DNA of 14,045 nt from Bacteriovoracaceae bacterium (lineage in GTDB: Bacteria; Bdellovibrionota; Bacteriovoracia; Bacteriovoracales; Bacteriovoracaceae), in the NCBI GenBank assembly GCA_947442115.1, contig CANEVK010000031.1, positions 1-14,045 of the forward strand, given 5' to 3'. Of this stretch, positions 1 to 6,834 are shown in pieces (within the stretch, counting starts at the first letter, position 1; the number at the start of each line of letters is the position of its first letter). Under the pieces are notes generated by a model that saw only the letters and a program-made list of their open reading frames with translations, ran no database searches and was not told the origin of the DNA. Both the position numbers and the translations under genes were made by a program.

Positions 1-861
1 AAAGGTATCGGTTCAGATTACGCTTCAAACATGAGTGTCTTTCTAATTGGAGCAGGAGTTGGAGTAGGGGCTGATCTTGAAAAAAATAAAGAGGCAGACT
101 CTCCAATTTCAGGTGCAGGTGTCCAAGGTGGACTTATAATCGGTACAAATCTTTCTTGGTTGCCAGTAAATAATATTTTAGGTTTAGAAGCAAAAAAACT
201 TAACGTGTATTTCAACGGGATGAAATACAAATACGAAATGAACAATAAAGATACCAGTGGAAGTGCAGACCTTTCTTCATATGGTGTTCACTTTAGTTAT
301 GACTGGATCAAGAGTCGAGGTAATCGACTCCTTGGATGGGGTGGAGTCAAGATTCATACAGGTTATGAATACAATCATACAAATCTCAAAGTAAACTCAG
401 CCATCACAAAAGATTTATCTTACGAAGATGGTGGAGTTACTTACACTTCTCAAATTTCGGCTTCTCCTGCAGCGGAAATTGATGTGGCAACTCACTCCAT
501 TCCTCTTGAAATATCAACTTCTGTTCAAGTTCTTTATTTTGTGAGTCTCTATACTGGTCTTGGTGTGGATTACAATATAGGTAAAGCCACAGGTAAAGGA
601 GATCTAAATTCCAGCACATCAAATTTATGTGCTGGTGATACGGACACTAGTACCCCGGCTTGCGATGGAGGACTTGGAGATGTAGGCGACATCGATACTG
701 AAGCTAACGTTGATGGTAAAGGAAAGGTCAATCCATTTTTAACTCGTGGTTTTGCTGGTGTTCAGCTCAACCTTCCTTGGACTCGTATTTTTGTTCAGGC
801 TGACAAAGCTTTCGGGAATGATCTTGTTGGTGTTTCTACCGGACTCCGCTTCGCTTTCTAA
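1..861 (+). CDS. Outer-membrane/surface beta-barrel protein, 5' end cut by the window
   Basis: The frame is open from base 1 and codes ahead of the first ATG at 31, so the gene starts upstream of the window and 286 residues are visible. The protein alternates short hydrophobic and polar stretches with many Gly, Tyr, Ser and Asn residues. It ends in GVSTGLRFAF, an aromatic terminal residue as expected of a last outer-membrane strand recognised by the Bam complex. Near residues 210-235 there is a Cys-flanked, Asp/Ser/Thr-rich loop (LCAGDTDTSTPACDGG), which could be a disulfide-closed extracellular loop. The general look recalls surface proteins annotated as Lsa36-like in spirochaetes and Bdellovibrionota, but this is a memory-level resemblance. 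The signal peptide cannot be seen. The last 26 bp overlap the convergent nuclease gene. The barrel assignment is inference; the specific role is unknown. Confidence 0.6.
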   Translation, partial: KGIGSDYASNMSVFLIGAGVGVGADLEKNKEADSPISGAGVQGGLIIGTNLSWLPVNNILGLEAKKLNVYFNGMKYKYEMNNKDTSGSADLSSYGVHFSYDWIKSRGNRLLGWGGVKIHTGYEYNHTNLKVNSAITKDLSYEDGGVTYTSQISASPAAEIDVATHSIPLEISTSVQVLYFVSLYTGLGVDYNIGKATGKGDLNSSTSNLCAGDTDTSTPACDGGLGDVGDIDTEANVDGKGKVNPFLTRGFAGVQLNLPWTRIFVQADKAFGNDLVGVSTGLRFAF

Positions 862-1366
862 ATTTAGAATTTTTTCTCCAGGCCTTTGGTTGCTGAATGC
901 CTCCAAAGGCCCAATACCCTCTCCTCTTTTTTCTCGCCTCCATCATTGCTTTCAAAAATTGATACTTCATGGCCACAGATTCAAACTTCGCGTATGGATA
1001 GAGACTCGCGCAACCTTGCCTCACCAATGTCATCGCCACCTGATCTATGTCTCCCAACATCCGGTGGTAAATATCATAACCATAAAGTCTTAAGGTCCCC
1101 GTCTTCTTCAAATTCTTTTTCAAACAAGCATAGGCGAGTTTTCCCGCTCCAGGTTTGTGATTCCAAAAAGGCTGCTTGAGCTCCGGGGCATCGATGGGTG
1201 AAAGCCTCAAGCGTTGGGTCCAGTTGCCCTTTTGAATCAGGACTGTGTCCCCATCATAAACCTTTAAAATCTTGACCTTTATTTCCATGGGCCAGAGGTC
1301 TGTAAGATCTACTCGCACTAGAAAAAGGCTCAACAAAGGCACAAGGATTTGATAAGGTCGGCGCAT
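836..1366 (-). CDS. Staphylococcal nuclease-like (SNase/TNase domain) protein, probably exported
   Basis: This 176-residue protein is predicted to be a Ca2+-dependent endonuclease. The SNase core runs from about residue 29 to 140. It holds VYDGDTV (D40, like Asp21 of nuclease), RLSPIDAPE (R54, D59, E62, like Arg35, Asp40, Glu43) and YDIYHRMLGD (R102, like Arg87), with the family spacings intact. An N-terminal hydrophobic stretch (ILVPLLSLFLV) suggests export, but no clear cleavage site is seen; it could be an anchor. The C-terminus is basic (KAWRKNSKFRKR). I start it at ATG 1366 because AAGGA lies 7 nt upstream. A longer frame from a TTG at 1414 has no such site. The last 26 bp overlap the end of the convergent barrel gene. 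Its 5' neighbour, the tgt homologue, is divergent 71 bp away. Extracytoplasmic DNA or RNA degradation is a reasonable inference. Confidence 0.85.
   Translation of the reverse strand: MRRPYQILVPLLSLFLVRVDLTDLWPMEIKVKILKVYDGDTVLIQKGNWTQRLRLSPIDAPELKQPFWNHKPGAGKLAYACLKKNLKKTGTLRLYGYDIYHRMLGDIDQVAMTLVRQGCASLYPYAKFESVAMKYQFLKAMMEARKKRRGYWAFGGIQQPKAWRKNSKFRKRSGVR
881..911. repeat. Perfect 9-bp inverted repeat inside the 3' end of the nuclease gene
   Basis: GGCCTTTGG at 881-889 is matched exactly by CCAAAGGCC at 903-911 with a 13-nt loop. It begins 20 bp past the stop of the barrel gene, and a T-run follows on the plus strand at about 925-933. It may therefore slow or end plus-strand transcription, although the T-run is too far from the stem for a textbook intrinsic terminator. 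On the minus strand the same bases encode part of the nuclease C-terminus (around WAFGGIQQPKAW), so coding constraint could explain it. Confidence 0.4.
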
Positions 1367-1373
1367 TCGTACT

Positions 1374-1378
1374 TCCTT
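1374..1378 (-). promoter_or_regulatory. Ribosome binding site deciding the nuclease start
   Basis: On the minus strand AAGGA sits 7 nt before ATG 1366. This favours that start over the in-frame TTG at 1414, which would add 16 residues ahead of the hydrophobic signal-like segment. Confidence 0.65.
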
Positions 1379-1422
1379 ACTGGAAATGCAGGCGGCTTGC
1401 CGTCTTGAAAACAACTTATGCC

Positions 1423-1427
1423 AAGGA
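1423..1427 (+). promoter_or_regulatory. Ribosome binding site deciding the tgt-like start
   Basis: AAGGA lies 10 nt before ATG 1438 and supports that start over the in-frame TTG at 1405. The 71-bp divergent gap (1367-1437) must also hold promoter elements for both genes, but I see no convincing -35/-10 pair on either strand. Confidence 0.55.
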
Positions 1428-1437
1428 TAGTTCTTTT

Positions 1438-2568
1438 ATGAATGTTCGCTCTGATGTTAACCAGCACTTTAAATTCACTCTCCAACACGTCGATAAACAC
1501 TGTGGCGCTCGGGCCGGAATTATCCACACCCCTCATGGTGATATCGAAACTCCGGTCTTTATGCCGGTGGGAACTCATGGTGCGATAAAGGCGCTTCAAC
1601 CGAAAGAACTCGTGGATCTCAATATTCAAATTATGCTCTCCAATACCTATCACCTCCACCTCACTCCAGGCTCTGAGCTTGTGGCCAAGGCCGGTGGTCT
1701 GCATAAGTTTATGGGTTGGGATCGACCAATCCTCACAGACTCTGGTGGCTTTCAGGTTTTTTCTCTTCAGAAAAATTCTATTACTGAAGAAGGAGCAAAC
1801 TTTAAGGGTGCGAAGGGCGAGAACGTTCTTTTGACTCCAGAAATCTCCATTCAGGTTCAGCAAAATCTTGGCTCTGATATTATGATGGCCTTTGATGAAT
1901 GTATTCCGTATCCGGCGACAGAAAAATACGTGGAAAATTCCATCGCTCGAACTCACCGCTGGCTCGATCGCTGTGTTGAGGCATGGACGAATCCGAAGCA
2001 GGCCCTATTTGGAATTGTTCAAGGTGGTGTTTATGATAAATACCGCAAAATCTGTATAGAAGAAGTCACGAAAAGAAATCTTCCAGGTTACGCCATCGGC
2101 GGAGTATCTGTCGGTGAGGGCCCTGAGCACATGGAAAAAGTGGTTAAGTACACAGCACCGCTTATGCCAGTAGATAAACCTCGCTACGTGATGGGTGTAG
2201 GCATGCCTGAGGATCTTCTCATGATCTGGGAAAATGGTGTAGACATGAGTGATTGCATTATCCCGACGAAGTTTGCCCGCGGTGGAACTCTTTTCACTAA
2301 CCGTGGAAAAATTCGCATTGAACACAAAAACTATCGCCGAGATTTTTTCCCGATTGAGCCGAACCTAAAAGATTACGTGAACACAAACTTCACCCGCGCT
2401 TATATTAAGCATCTTTTTGATTCGAATGAAATCTTGGGTCAAATCCTGGCGACGGCCCACAATATTTCATTTTATAAATCCCTCGCCTCAAGAGCAAGGC
2501 AAGCGATCTTAGAGGATCGCTACCTTGAGTTTAAAAAGCAGTTTCTCGACGGATACAAAAAAGACTAG
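1438..2568 (+). CDS. tgt: tRNA-guanine transglycosylase homologue (queuosine pathway) lacking the zinc cysteines
   Basis: TGT swaps guanine-34 of GUN-anticodon tRNAs for preQ1 in the queuosine pathway. This 376-residue protein has family length and motifs: TDSGGFQVFSL (D101, general acid/base), AFDECIPYPA (D153, base recognition), GIVQGG (Q195), YAIGGVSVGE (G222), and GVDMSDCIIPT (D272, aligned with the nucleophile). The odd part is the zinc site. The family pattern CxCxxC before a conserved SRAYLHHL-like stretch is replaced here by L310, D312 and N315 (NLKDYVNTNFTRAYIKHL). The fourth ligand, His341, remains. The usual PTRxxRNG reads PTKFARGG. The frame is intact, so these are substitutions, not damage. 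It may be a working zinc-free TGT or a divergent paralogue with another substrate. Start chosen by AAGGA at 1423-1427. The stop overlaps the next gene's stop on the palindrome CTAG. Confidence 0.9.
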   Translation: MNVRSDVNQHFKFTLQHVDKHCGARAGIIHTPHGDIETPVFMPVGTHGAIKALQPKELVDLNIQIMLSNTYHLHLTPGSELVAKAGGLHKFMGWDRPILTDSGGFQVFSLQKNSITEEGANFKGAKGENVLLTPEISIQVQQNLGSDIMMAFDECIPYPATEKYVENSIARTHRWLDRCVEAWTNPKQALFGIVQGGVYDKYRKICIEEVTKRNLPGYAIGGVSVGEGPEHMEKVVKYTAPLMPVDKPRYVMGVGMPEDLLMIWENGVDMSDCIIPTKFARGGTLFTNRGKIRIEHKNYRRDFFPIEPNLKDYVNTNFTRAYIKHLFDSNEILGQILATAHNISFYKSLASRARQAILEDRYLEFKKQFLDGYKKD

Positions 2569-5156
2569 AAGTGCTCTTTAAAAATCTTTAACTGAAGCCG
2601 GCGACGAGAGAGTTCAAGTTTTGCCTTGAGTGCAGGAACATTAATTTGAAACTTCACCACCACGGGATCGGCTTCAAATTCCTTGATAGCTCGGGACTCA
2701 AGTCCAGGCCAGCTATTTACAAGGCAGTCCTCTCGATCCTTTTTAAATTTAGTTCGATTAAGGCTCGTATCAATAGGATAAGATTGCAGACATTTTTTGG
2801 CCTCTTGAACCCCGAGATCAAAAACCCTCGTCTCCAAATTGGTATAGGACTTCGAAGTCAGCTCTGTTTTCGATTTTTCAATCCAGTCTAAATAGCTTGG
2901 TGCCTGAGTGATATTTTGACAAACATCATTCACAAATGTTCCAAAGACGACAGATTTTTGGTCGTAAAGAACTTGATAGTTTACTTCTCGAAGGGCTTTT
3001 TTCTGACAATCTCTAAGGACATTCACTTCTGAGACGACATCCGAGACCCAAGAAAAATCAGATGTGATTATTTTTCTTATCTGTTCTTTCTCTTTAAGCT
3101 TAAACTCCTCAATCCCCTGGGCTTCTTTAGTCCTCGCTTCGAGGTATAGTGACCTTAAGCTTGATAAGAATTCCGGTAGGATCTCAGATTTAATCAGACT
3201 TTCTTCTTTCGGGTGCTCTACTTTCTCCCCTTTAAATGAAATGTGCTGCACTAAAGAATCTGCCTCCCTCATGAAGCCTTCATTGAGACAATTATAAACA
3301 GAGCTGATGAGGTAGCCTTCACTGAGAGTGAACATCCGTCCACTTGGTGCGGCCTCATCAGAAATTGGTATCTCATGGCAAGTCTTCCATAAAGACTTGG
3401 CCGCTATTTCTACTTCACTTTTTTGAGACTGAACAAAAGCTTTATAATAAGAAGTTAAATGGCTTCGGATACTTTCAAAAGGGTGAGCTTCCAGATAAAG
3501 GCGAGCAAGATCTTCACTATGAGCTTCAGGCAACTCTAAGGGTGCCAGAGATATATTAACTTTCTTTTTTACTTCTTCCTCATAACAGGCTTTTTCATCC
3601 TCAGGACTTCCACAAGAAAGAAATGCATCGACTGCCATATCCTTTTTAGGAATGAGTTCCATGAATGATTGAACTTTTGCAAAATAACCTGAATCGGTAT
3701 GAAGCTGCTTAAGGTACTTATTGAGGTAAGTCCGAACTTCATTTTTAAAGAGGAGGTCCCACTCATCTTTCGCCTTATAGGCATTGAGTATTGAGCATCC
3801 TTCAATTTCTTTAGTTTTAATGTCTGATGATATCTCAAGCGATAAATCACTGGCGCGAGCACTTAGGCATTGAACCATCGCTGGCAAGACAGGAACAATA
3901 AAATCACTCTTATTAAAATAATTTGAAGTGAAGGTTTGAGTCGTCTTAGAGCATTCTTCAACCATCTGAAAAGATCGCGTAGAAGCGTCTGAGGCTTTTT
4001 TGGCCAACCAATTTTTCATCAGCTCTTTATTCTCAAAACTTTTATCAAAGAAATATTTCCCGGAGACAAACTTCCAGTGATCTTCAGCAATCGATTTTTT
4101 TGTTTTTGTCCCCTCGAGCCTAAAAAGAGAAATGGTCTCTGCAAAATTTTCTGCCGGAGACGTTCCTGCATAACCTGAGACAAGTTTTATCCCCGGATGA
4201 TGTTCCCATTGCCTTACGGTTTGACCTGATTCATCTTTGTATTCTTTAAGATAAAATTTCGCGACATCAAGATAGTCTTTTTCCGTAGAGCGATAGGTCC
4301 CTTTATTCTCTCTCCCCTGGTGATAATCCACCTGGTGAGTAATCTCATGCATGACCGCTTGATAAAAATAACCGAAGTCTTTATCTGAACTCACCTGTAA
4401 ACAAAGATCTTGCAGGATCACATAGCCTGAAGACCAAGCAAGTCCACAGGTCTCACCCAATCCACCACCGCCATTTTTTCTCTCTTCCACTTCAAAATCA
4501 AAACTCTCCCCTTGGGGCACGCGATGGATCTCAGTAAAGTCTGAAAGCTTGGTGTGAGGCTCTTTTAAAAGTTGTAGGAGTCGCCAGAAAGCATAGAGCT
4601 CATTTTCTCGATACAAATAAGCTGAGACAGCAAATTCTTTACCATTATAGATCCCAGGTTTTGACTGAGACTTGGCATTATAGACTGTGTTTGTTGCGGC
4701 CAGGAGATTGCCCATCTTGAGGTACCATAGGTAATGAACATATCCAGCGACATCGCCCTCTTTCTGATAAATTTTATTAAAGACACAAGGAACGTCTTGG
4801 CATGAGGAAAAATCAAAGGCCTGAGAGTTATTCAAATCTCCTAATCTACTTCCATATTTTTTAAGAAAATTCGCCTGGGGAATAGGGAGACTTGAGAGGT
4901 CTAAATGTTTCCATTTGCCAGAAACCTTACTTAAGTTGGAGTACCGATCTTCAATCTCTTTGATTTCTTTTTTTACTAATTCAATCGCGAAAACATCTTT
5001 GAGACATTTTTGGGCATCGATGGTGGCCACATAACGAGCAGACTCTTGCTTGGGATGTTTTGAGATTTTATGAACCAGTAAATCTCCAGTCGGTTTTGAG
5101 CAACTCACCAGATTTAAGACCAAAATAAAAAAAATTAAAAGACTAGCGGACTTCAT
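2565..5156 (-). CDS. Large lipoprotein with an anthrax lethal factor-like zinc metalloprotease centre
   Basis: This 863-residue protein starts with a lipoprotein signal (LVSC, Cys19), so it should be acylated and face the periplasm or the outside. The protease motif is HEITH (H270, E271, H274) followed 62 residues later by SPAENFAE, where E336 is the likely third zinc ligand. Anthrax lethal factor has HEFGH and then EAEFFAE. A Tyr lies exactly 7 residues before the ligand Glu in both (Y329 here, Tyr728 there), which supports the same gluzincin-type centre. Residues from about 380 to 863 look mainly helical, Lys/Glu-rich and dotted with Cys; I do not recognise them. ATG 5156 overlaps the upstream lipoprotein gene by 14 bp, so the two are co-transcribed and perhaps translationally coupled; its own Shine-Dalgarno is weak. 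A TTG at 5162 would add two residues. The substrate is unknown. Confidence 0.8.
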   Translation of the reverse strand: MKSASLLIFFILVLNLVSCSKPTGDLLVHKISKHPKQESARYVATIDAQKCLKDVFAIELVKKEIKEIEDRYSNLSKVSGKWKHLDLSSLPIPQANFLKKYGSRLGDLNNSQAFDFSSCQDVPCVFNKIYQKEGDVAGYVHYLWYLKMGNLLAATNTVYNAKSQSKPGIYNGKEFAVSAYLYRENELYAFWRLLQLLKEPHTKLSDFTEIHRVPQGESFDFEVEERKNGGGGLGETCGLAWSSGYVILQDLCLQVSSDKDFGYFYQAVMHEITHQVDYHQGRENKGTYRSTEKDYLDVAKFYLKEYKDESGQTVRQWEHHPGIKLVSGYAGTSPAENFAETISLFRLEGTKTKKSIAEDHWKFVSGKYFFDKSFENKELMKNWLAKKASDASTRSFQMVEECSKTTQTFTSNYFNKSDFIVPVLPAMVQCLSARASDLSLEISSDIKTKEIEGCSILNAYKAKDEWDLLFKNEVRTYLNKYLKQLHTDSGYFAKVQSFMELIPKKDMAVDAFLSCGSPEDEKACYEEEVKKKVNISLAPLELPEAHSEDLARLYLEAHPFESIRSHLTSYYKAFVQSQKSEVEIAAKSLWKTCHEIPISDEAAPSGRMFTLSEGYLISSVYNCLNEGFMREADSLVQHISFKGEKVEHPKEESLIKSEILPEFLSSLRSLYLEARTKEAQGIEEFKLKEKEQIRKIITSDFSWVSDVVSEVNVLRDCQKKALREVNYQVLYDQKSVVFGTFVNDVCQNITQAPSYLDWIEKSKTELTSKSYTNLETRVFDLGVQEAKKCLQSYPIDTSLNRTKFKKDREDCLVNSWPGLESRAIKEFEADPVVVKFQINVPALKAKLELSRRRLQLKIFKEHF

Positions 5157-5568
5157 ATTCAACCAATCTTGAAATAAGGTCCGAGCCTTGTGTATAAATC
5201 ACTGACTGCCCTGACTCAGGACAGGCCAGTTCCATTTCATGAGGTGTGTGGGATCCTGGAATTTTATCCAGAGACTTGGAAATAGTAAGGCAATCTTTAA
5301 ATTTATGTTTCCAAAAAATGAGAAGTTGCTCATCCCCTAGAGGTGCTTTAAAACTTGAAACCACCACATCGCCTTTGAGCTGATATTTCTCATCATTCTC
5401 ATAGAACATCACTTGTCCCTCTTTGATAGGAATTTTTTCTTCCTTCAAAGGCTCACCCTTAATCGCCACGAGCTCAGCTCTGGTGGTGACTCCCATCTTC
5501 ACTGAAGATGACTTCTGTCCGCACGACACGATTAAAAATAGACTTAATAAAATGAATTGGGGCCCCAT
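5143..5568 (-). CDS. Small lipoprotein, possibly BamE/SmpA-like fold
   Basis: This is a 141-residue lipoprotein with the signal MGPQFILLSLFLIVSC (lipobox IVSC, Cys16), giving an N-terminally acylated envelope protein. Residues 25-40 read MGVTTRAELVAIKGEP, the pattern (G-x-T, then a helix, then G-x-P) seen at the start of the SmpA/OmlA/BamE-like fold. The rest is short strands such as VMFYENDEKYQLKGD, consistent with a small alpha/beta domain. Two Cys (about residues 92 and 115) could pair. The start has a strong GAGGAG site at 7 nt. It is first in an operon with the lethal-factor-like lipoprotein, whose start overlaps its end by 14 bp, so a partner or chaperone role for that protease is possible. 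The BamE link is a motif-level inference only; sequence identity is likely low. Confidence 0.75.
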   Translation of the reverse strand: MGPQFILLSLFLIVSCGQKSSSVKMGVTTRAELVAIKGEPLKEEKIPIKEGQVMFYENDEKYQLKGDVVVSSFKAPLGDEQLLIFWKHKFKDCLTISKSLDKIPGSHTPHEMELACPESGQSVIYTQGSDLISRLVEYEVR

Positions 5569-5575
5569 GAGATTT

Positions 5576-5581
5576 CTCCTC
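5576..5581 (-). promoter_or_regulatory. Strong ribosome binding site of the lipoprotein operon
   Basis: GAGGAG on the minus strand lies 7 nt before ATG 5568. Just upstream, CTCC (5583-5586) could pair with GGAG (5576-5579) across a three-base loop. This could mask the site, but four pairs are weak. Confidence 0.6.
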
Positions 5582-5636
5582 AGGAGCTTATCGGCGCCAA
5601 TACCCGACCACTAAAGCCGGATATCATCTTTTAGCT

Positions 5637-5664
5637 ATAATATTAGTAACTTAAGCCCCTTCAA
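5637..5664 (-). promoter_or_regulatory. Candidate sigma70-type promoter of the lipoprotein operon
   Basis: Read on the minus strand, TTGAAG (5664-5659, 4 of 6 to TTGACA) is separated by 16 bp from TATTAT (5642-5637, 5 of 6 to TATAAT). It overlaps the serC stop region and would start transcription near 5630, giving a leader of about 60 nt. That leader holds an imperfect TATCCGGC...GCCGATA pairing (about 5587-5624) ahead of the ribosome site. Consensus matching only. Confidence 0.45.
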
Positions 5665-6766
5665 TCGCCAGGGAAATAAGCTGGGTGAGCTTTTCAAGGT
5701 TCTCGTAACTGACGTTATGAAAAAGCCCTATTCTAAACTGATTACGCCCTAATTTTCGATAAGCATCGATATCATAAACCACGCCTTGAGCACGCAGGGC
5801 CAGGGCCAGATCATCAGCTTTGTATTTTTCATCCAGATCAATAGTGGCCACGGCCAATGAGCGAAATTTTTCTTCCGCAATAAATGGGCTTAAATAAGAT
5901 TTTGACTGGGCCCAACCATACATGAGGTTTGCTTTTCTTTGGGCCTCTTTGACGACAGCGTCCTCTCCTAACTTATTCATGAGCTTTACTTGTTCATTCA
6001 AAAAGAAGATCGTAGAAATCGCAGGGGTATTATACGTTTGATTTTGTCTTGAGTTCTCAATCGCGTGAGACCACTTAAAGGATTCAGGAATAAAGCGATT
6101 TGCCTCTTTCGCTATTTTCTGGGCCCGCTCAATCGCCTTAGGCGACATGATCGCCACATAAAATCCTCCCTCTGAAGCAAAAACTTTCTGAGGAGAAAAA
6201 TAATAAAGATCGGATTTTTTAAAATCAATTTTAATCTGGCCCGCACCTGATGTCGCATCTATGGCCAGTAAACAATCCTGAGGAACCTCAGGCAGTTCTG
6301 TCAGCATGACACCGGTGGATGTTTCATTCAGTGTACAAGCAATAAAATCGGCCCCTGTTTTGTAGACAGGGTTGATGCCTTTTCCAAATTCAACTTTAGT
6401 TATTTCAGGATTGATCCATGGAATATTTTTATTGGCCCGGTACCACTTATCAGAAAACTCTCCACACACAAAGTGATGAGGATTTTTTTCAACGAGTCCA
6501 AGTCCAATCATATCCCAAAGCAGAGTCGCACCTCCATTACCGATCACCACTTCATAATCGGCCGGAAGTTTAAAATAGGCTTTTAATCCTTCTTGCATCT
6601 CCTGGACCACCTTGCGGACAGCTTCCCGGCGATGACTGGTTCCCAAAAGTTCATGACCAGTCTTGGCCAGTTTTTCAACAGCTTCAATCGGGATTAAAGA
6701 GGGCCCGACCCCAAATCGAGGATCTGAGGGTATAAGATGTTTCGGGACCTTAAAGCTTTCAAACAT
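5651..6766 (-). CDS. serC: Phosphoserine aminotransferase, mycobacterial-type SerC
   Basis: SerC is a PLP enzyme of serine synthesis, turning 3-phosphohydroxypyruvate plus glutamate into phosphoserine. The same fold also serves pyridoxal phosphate synthesis. The 371-residue protein follows the actinobacterial-type SerC closely, as I recall it: RFGVGPS (17-23), LLGTSHRREAV (40-50), EVVIGNGGAT (72-81), CTLNETSTGV (144-153), AIDATSGAG (D170 contacts the PLP ring), YYFSPQKVFASEGG (K194, Schiff-base lysine), NQTYNTPAI and YRKLGRNQFRI. I start at ATG 6766, with GGAG 6 nt upstream. The longer frame from 6829 adds 21 residues with no family match. No serA or serB is nearby. It is divergent from the 6835 barrel gene; the gap between carries nested inverted repeats. 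Confidence 0.93.
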   Translation of the reverse strand: MFESFKVPKHLIPSDPRFGVGPSLIPIEAVEKLAKTGHELLGTSHRREAVRKVVQEMQEGLKAYFKLPADYEVVIGNGGATLLWDMIGLGLVEKNPHHFVCGEFSDKWYRANKNIPWINPEITKVEFGKGINPVYKTGADFIACTLNETSTGVMLTELPEVPQDCLLAIDATSGAGQIKIDFKKSDLYYFSPQKVFASEGGFYVAIMSPKAIERAQKIAKEANRFIPESFKWSHAIENSRQNQTYNTPAISTIFFLNEQVKLMNKLGEDAVVKEAQRKANLMYGWAQSKSYLSPFIAEEKFRSLAVATIDLDEKYKADDLALALRAQGVVYDIDAYRKLGRNQFRIGLFHNVSYENLEKLTQLISLAIEGA

Positions 6767-6818
6767 AAATTTCTCCACAAAAGTGCTCGCTCTATGATAG
6801 CGAGAGCCAAAGAAATTT
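6767..6818. promoter_or_regulatory. Nested inverted repeats in the serC/barrel divergent gap
   Basis: AAATTTCT (6767-6774) is matched exactly by AGAAATTT (6811-6818). Inside lies CTCGCT (6786-6791) / AGCGAG (6799-6804) with a 7-nt loop. The loop region contains TATGATA, which reads as a -10-like hexamer on both strands (TATGAT at 6793-6798 plus; TATCAT at 6799-6794 minus); neither has a good -35. The left arm overlaps the serC ribosome site, so the structure could act as an operator or, if the serC transcript starts further upstream, as a site-masking leader. Confidence 0.4.
6773..6776 (-). promoter_or_regulatory. Ribosome binding site deciding the serC start
   Basis: GGAG on the minus strand is 6 nt before ATG 6766. 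It supports a 371-residue SerC rather than the 392-residue frame from ATG 6829. Confidence 0.65.
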
Positions 6819-6834
6819 GGTAGCGTCATGAGAA

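Noticed and set aside
1405..1437. Upstream TTG start giving the tgt homologue 11 extra residues
   Set aside because: No ribosome site before it, whereas ATG 1438 has AAGGA at 10 nt and gives a normal family length.
1330..1956. 208-codon minus-strand frame covering the start of the tgt homologue
   Set aside because: Antisense to conserved TGT motifs and overlapping the nuclease start; composition is typical of a shadow frame.
2646..2891. 81-codon open frame on the plus strand inside the large lipoprotein gene
   Set aside because: Antisense to a well-supported coding region, with no ribosome site or recognisable domain. The same goes for 3064-3297, 3344-3559, 8520-8894 and 9379-9573.
6767..6829. 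21-residue N-terminal extension of SerC from ATG 6829
   Set aside because: No family match, no ribosome site, and it would fill the divergent gap; ATG 6766 has GGAG at 6 nt.
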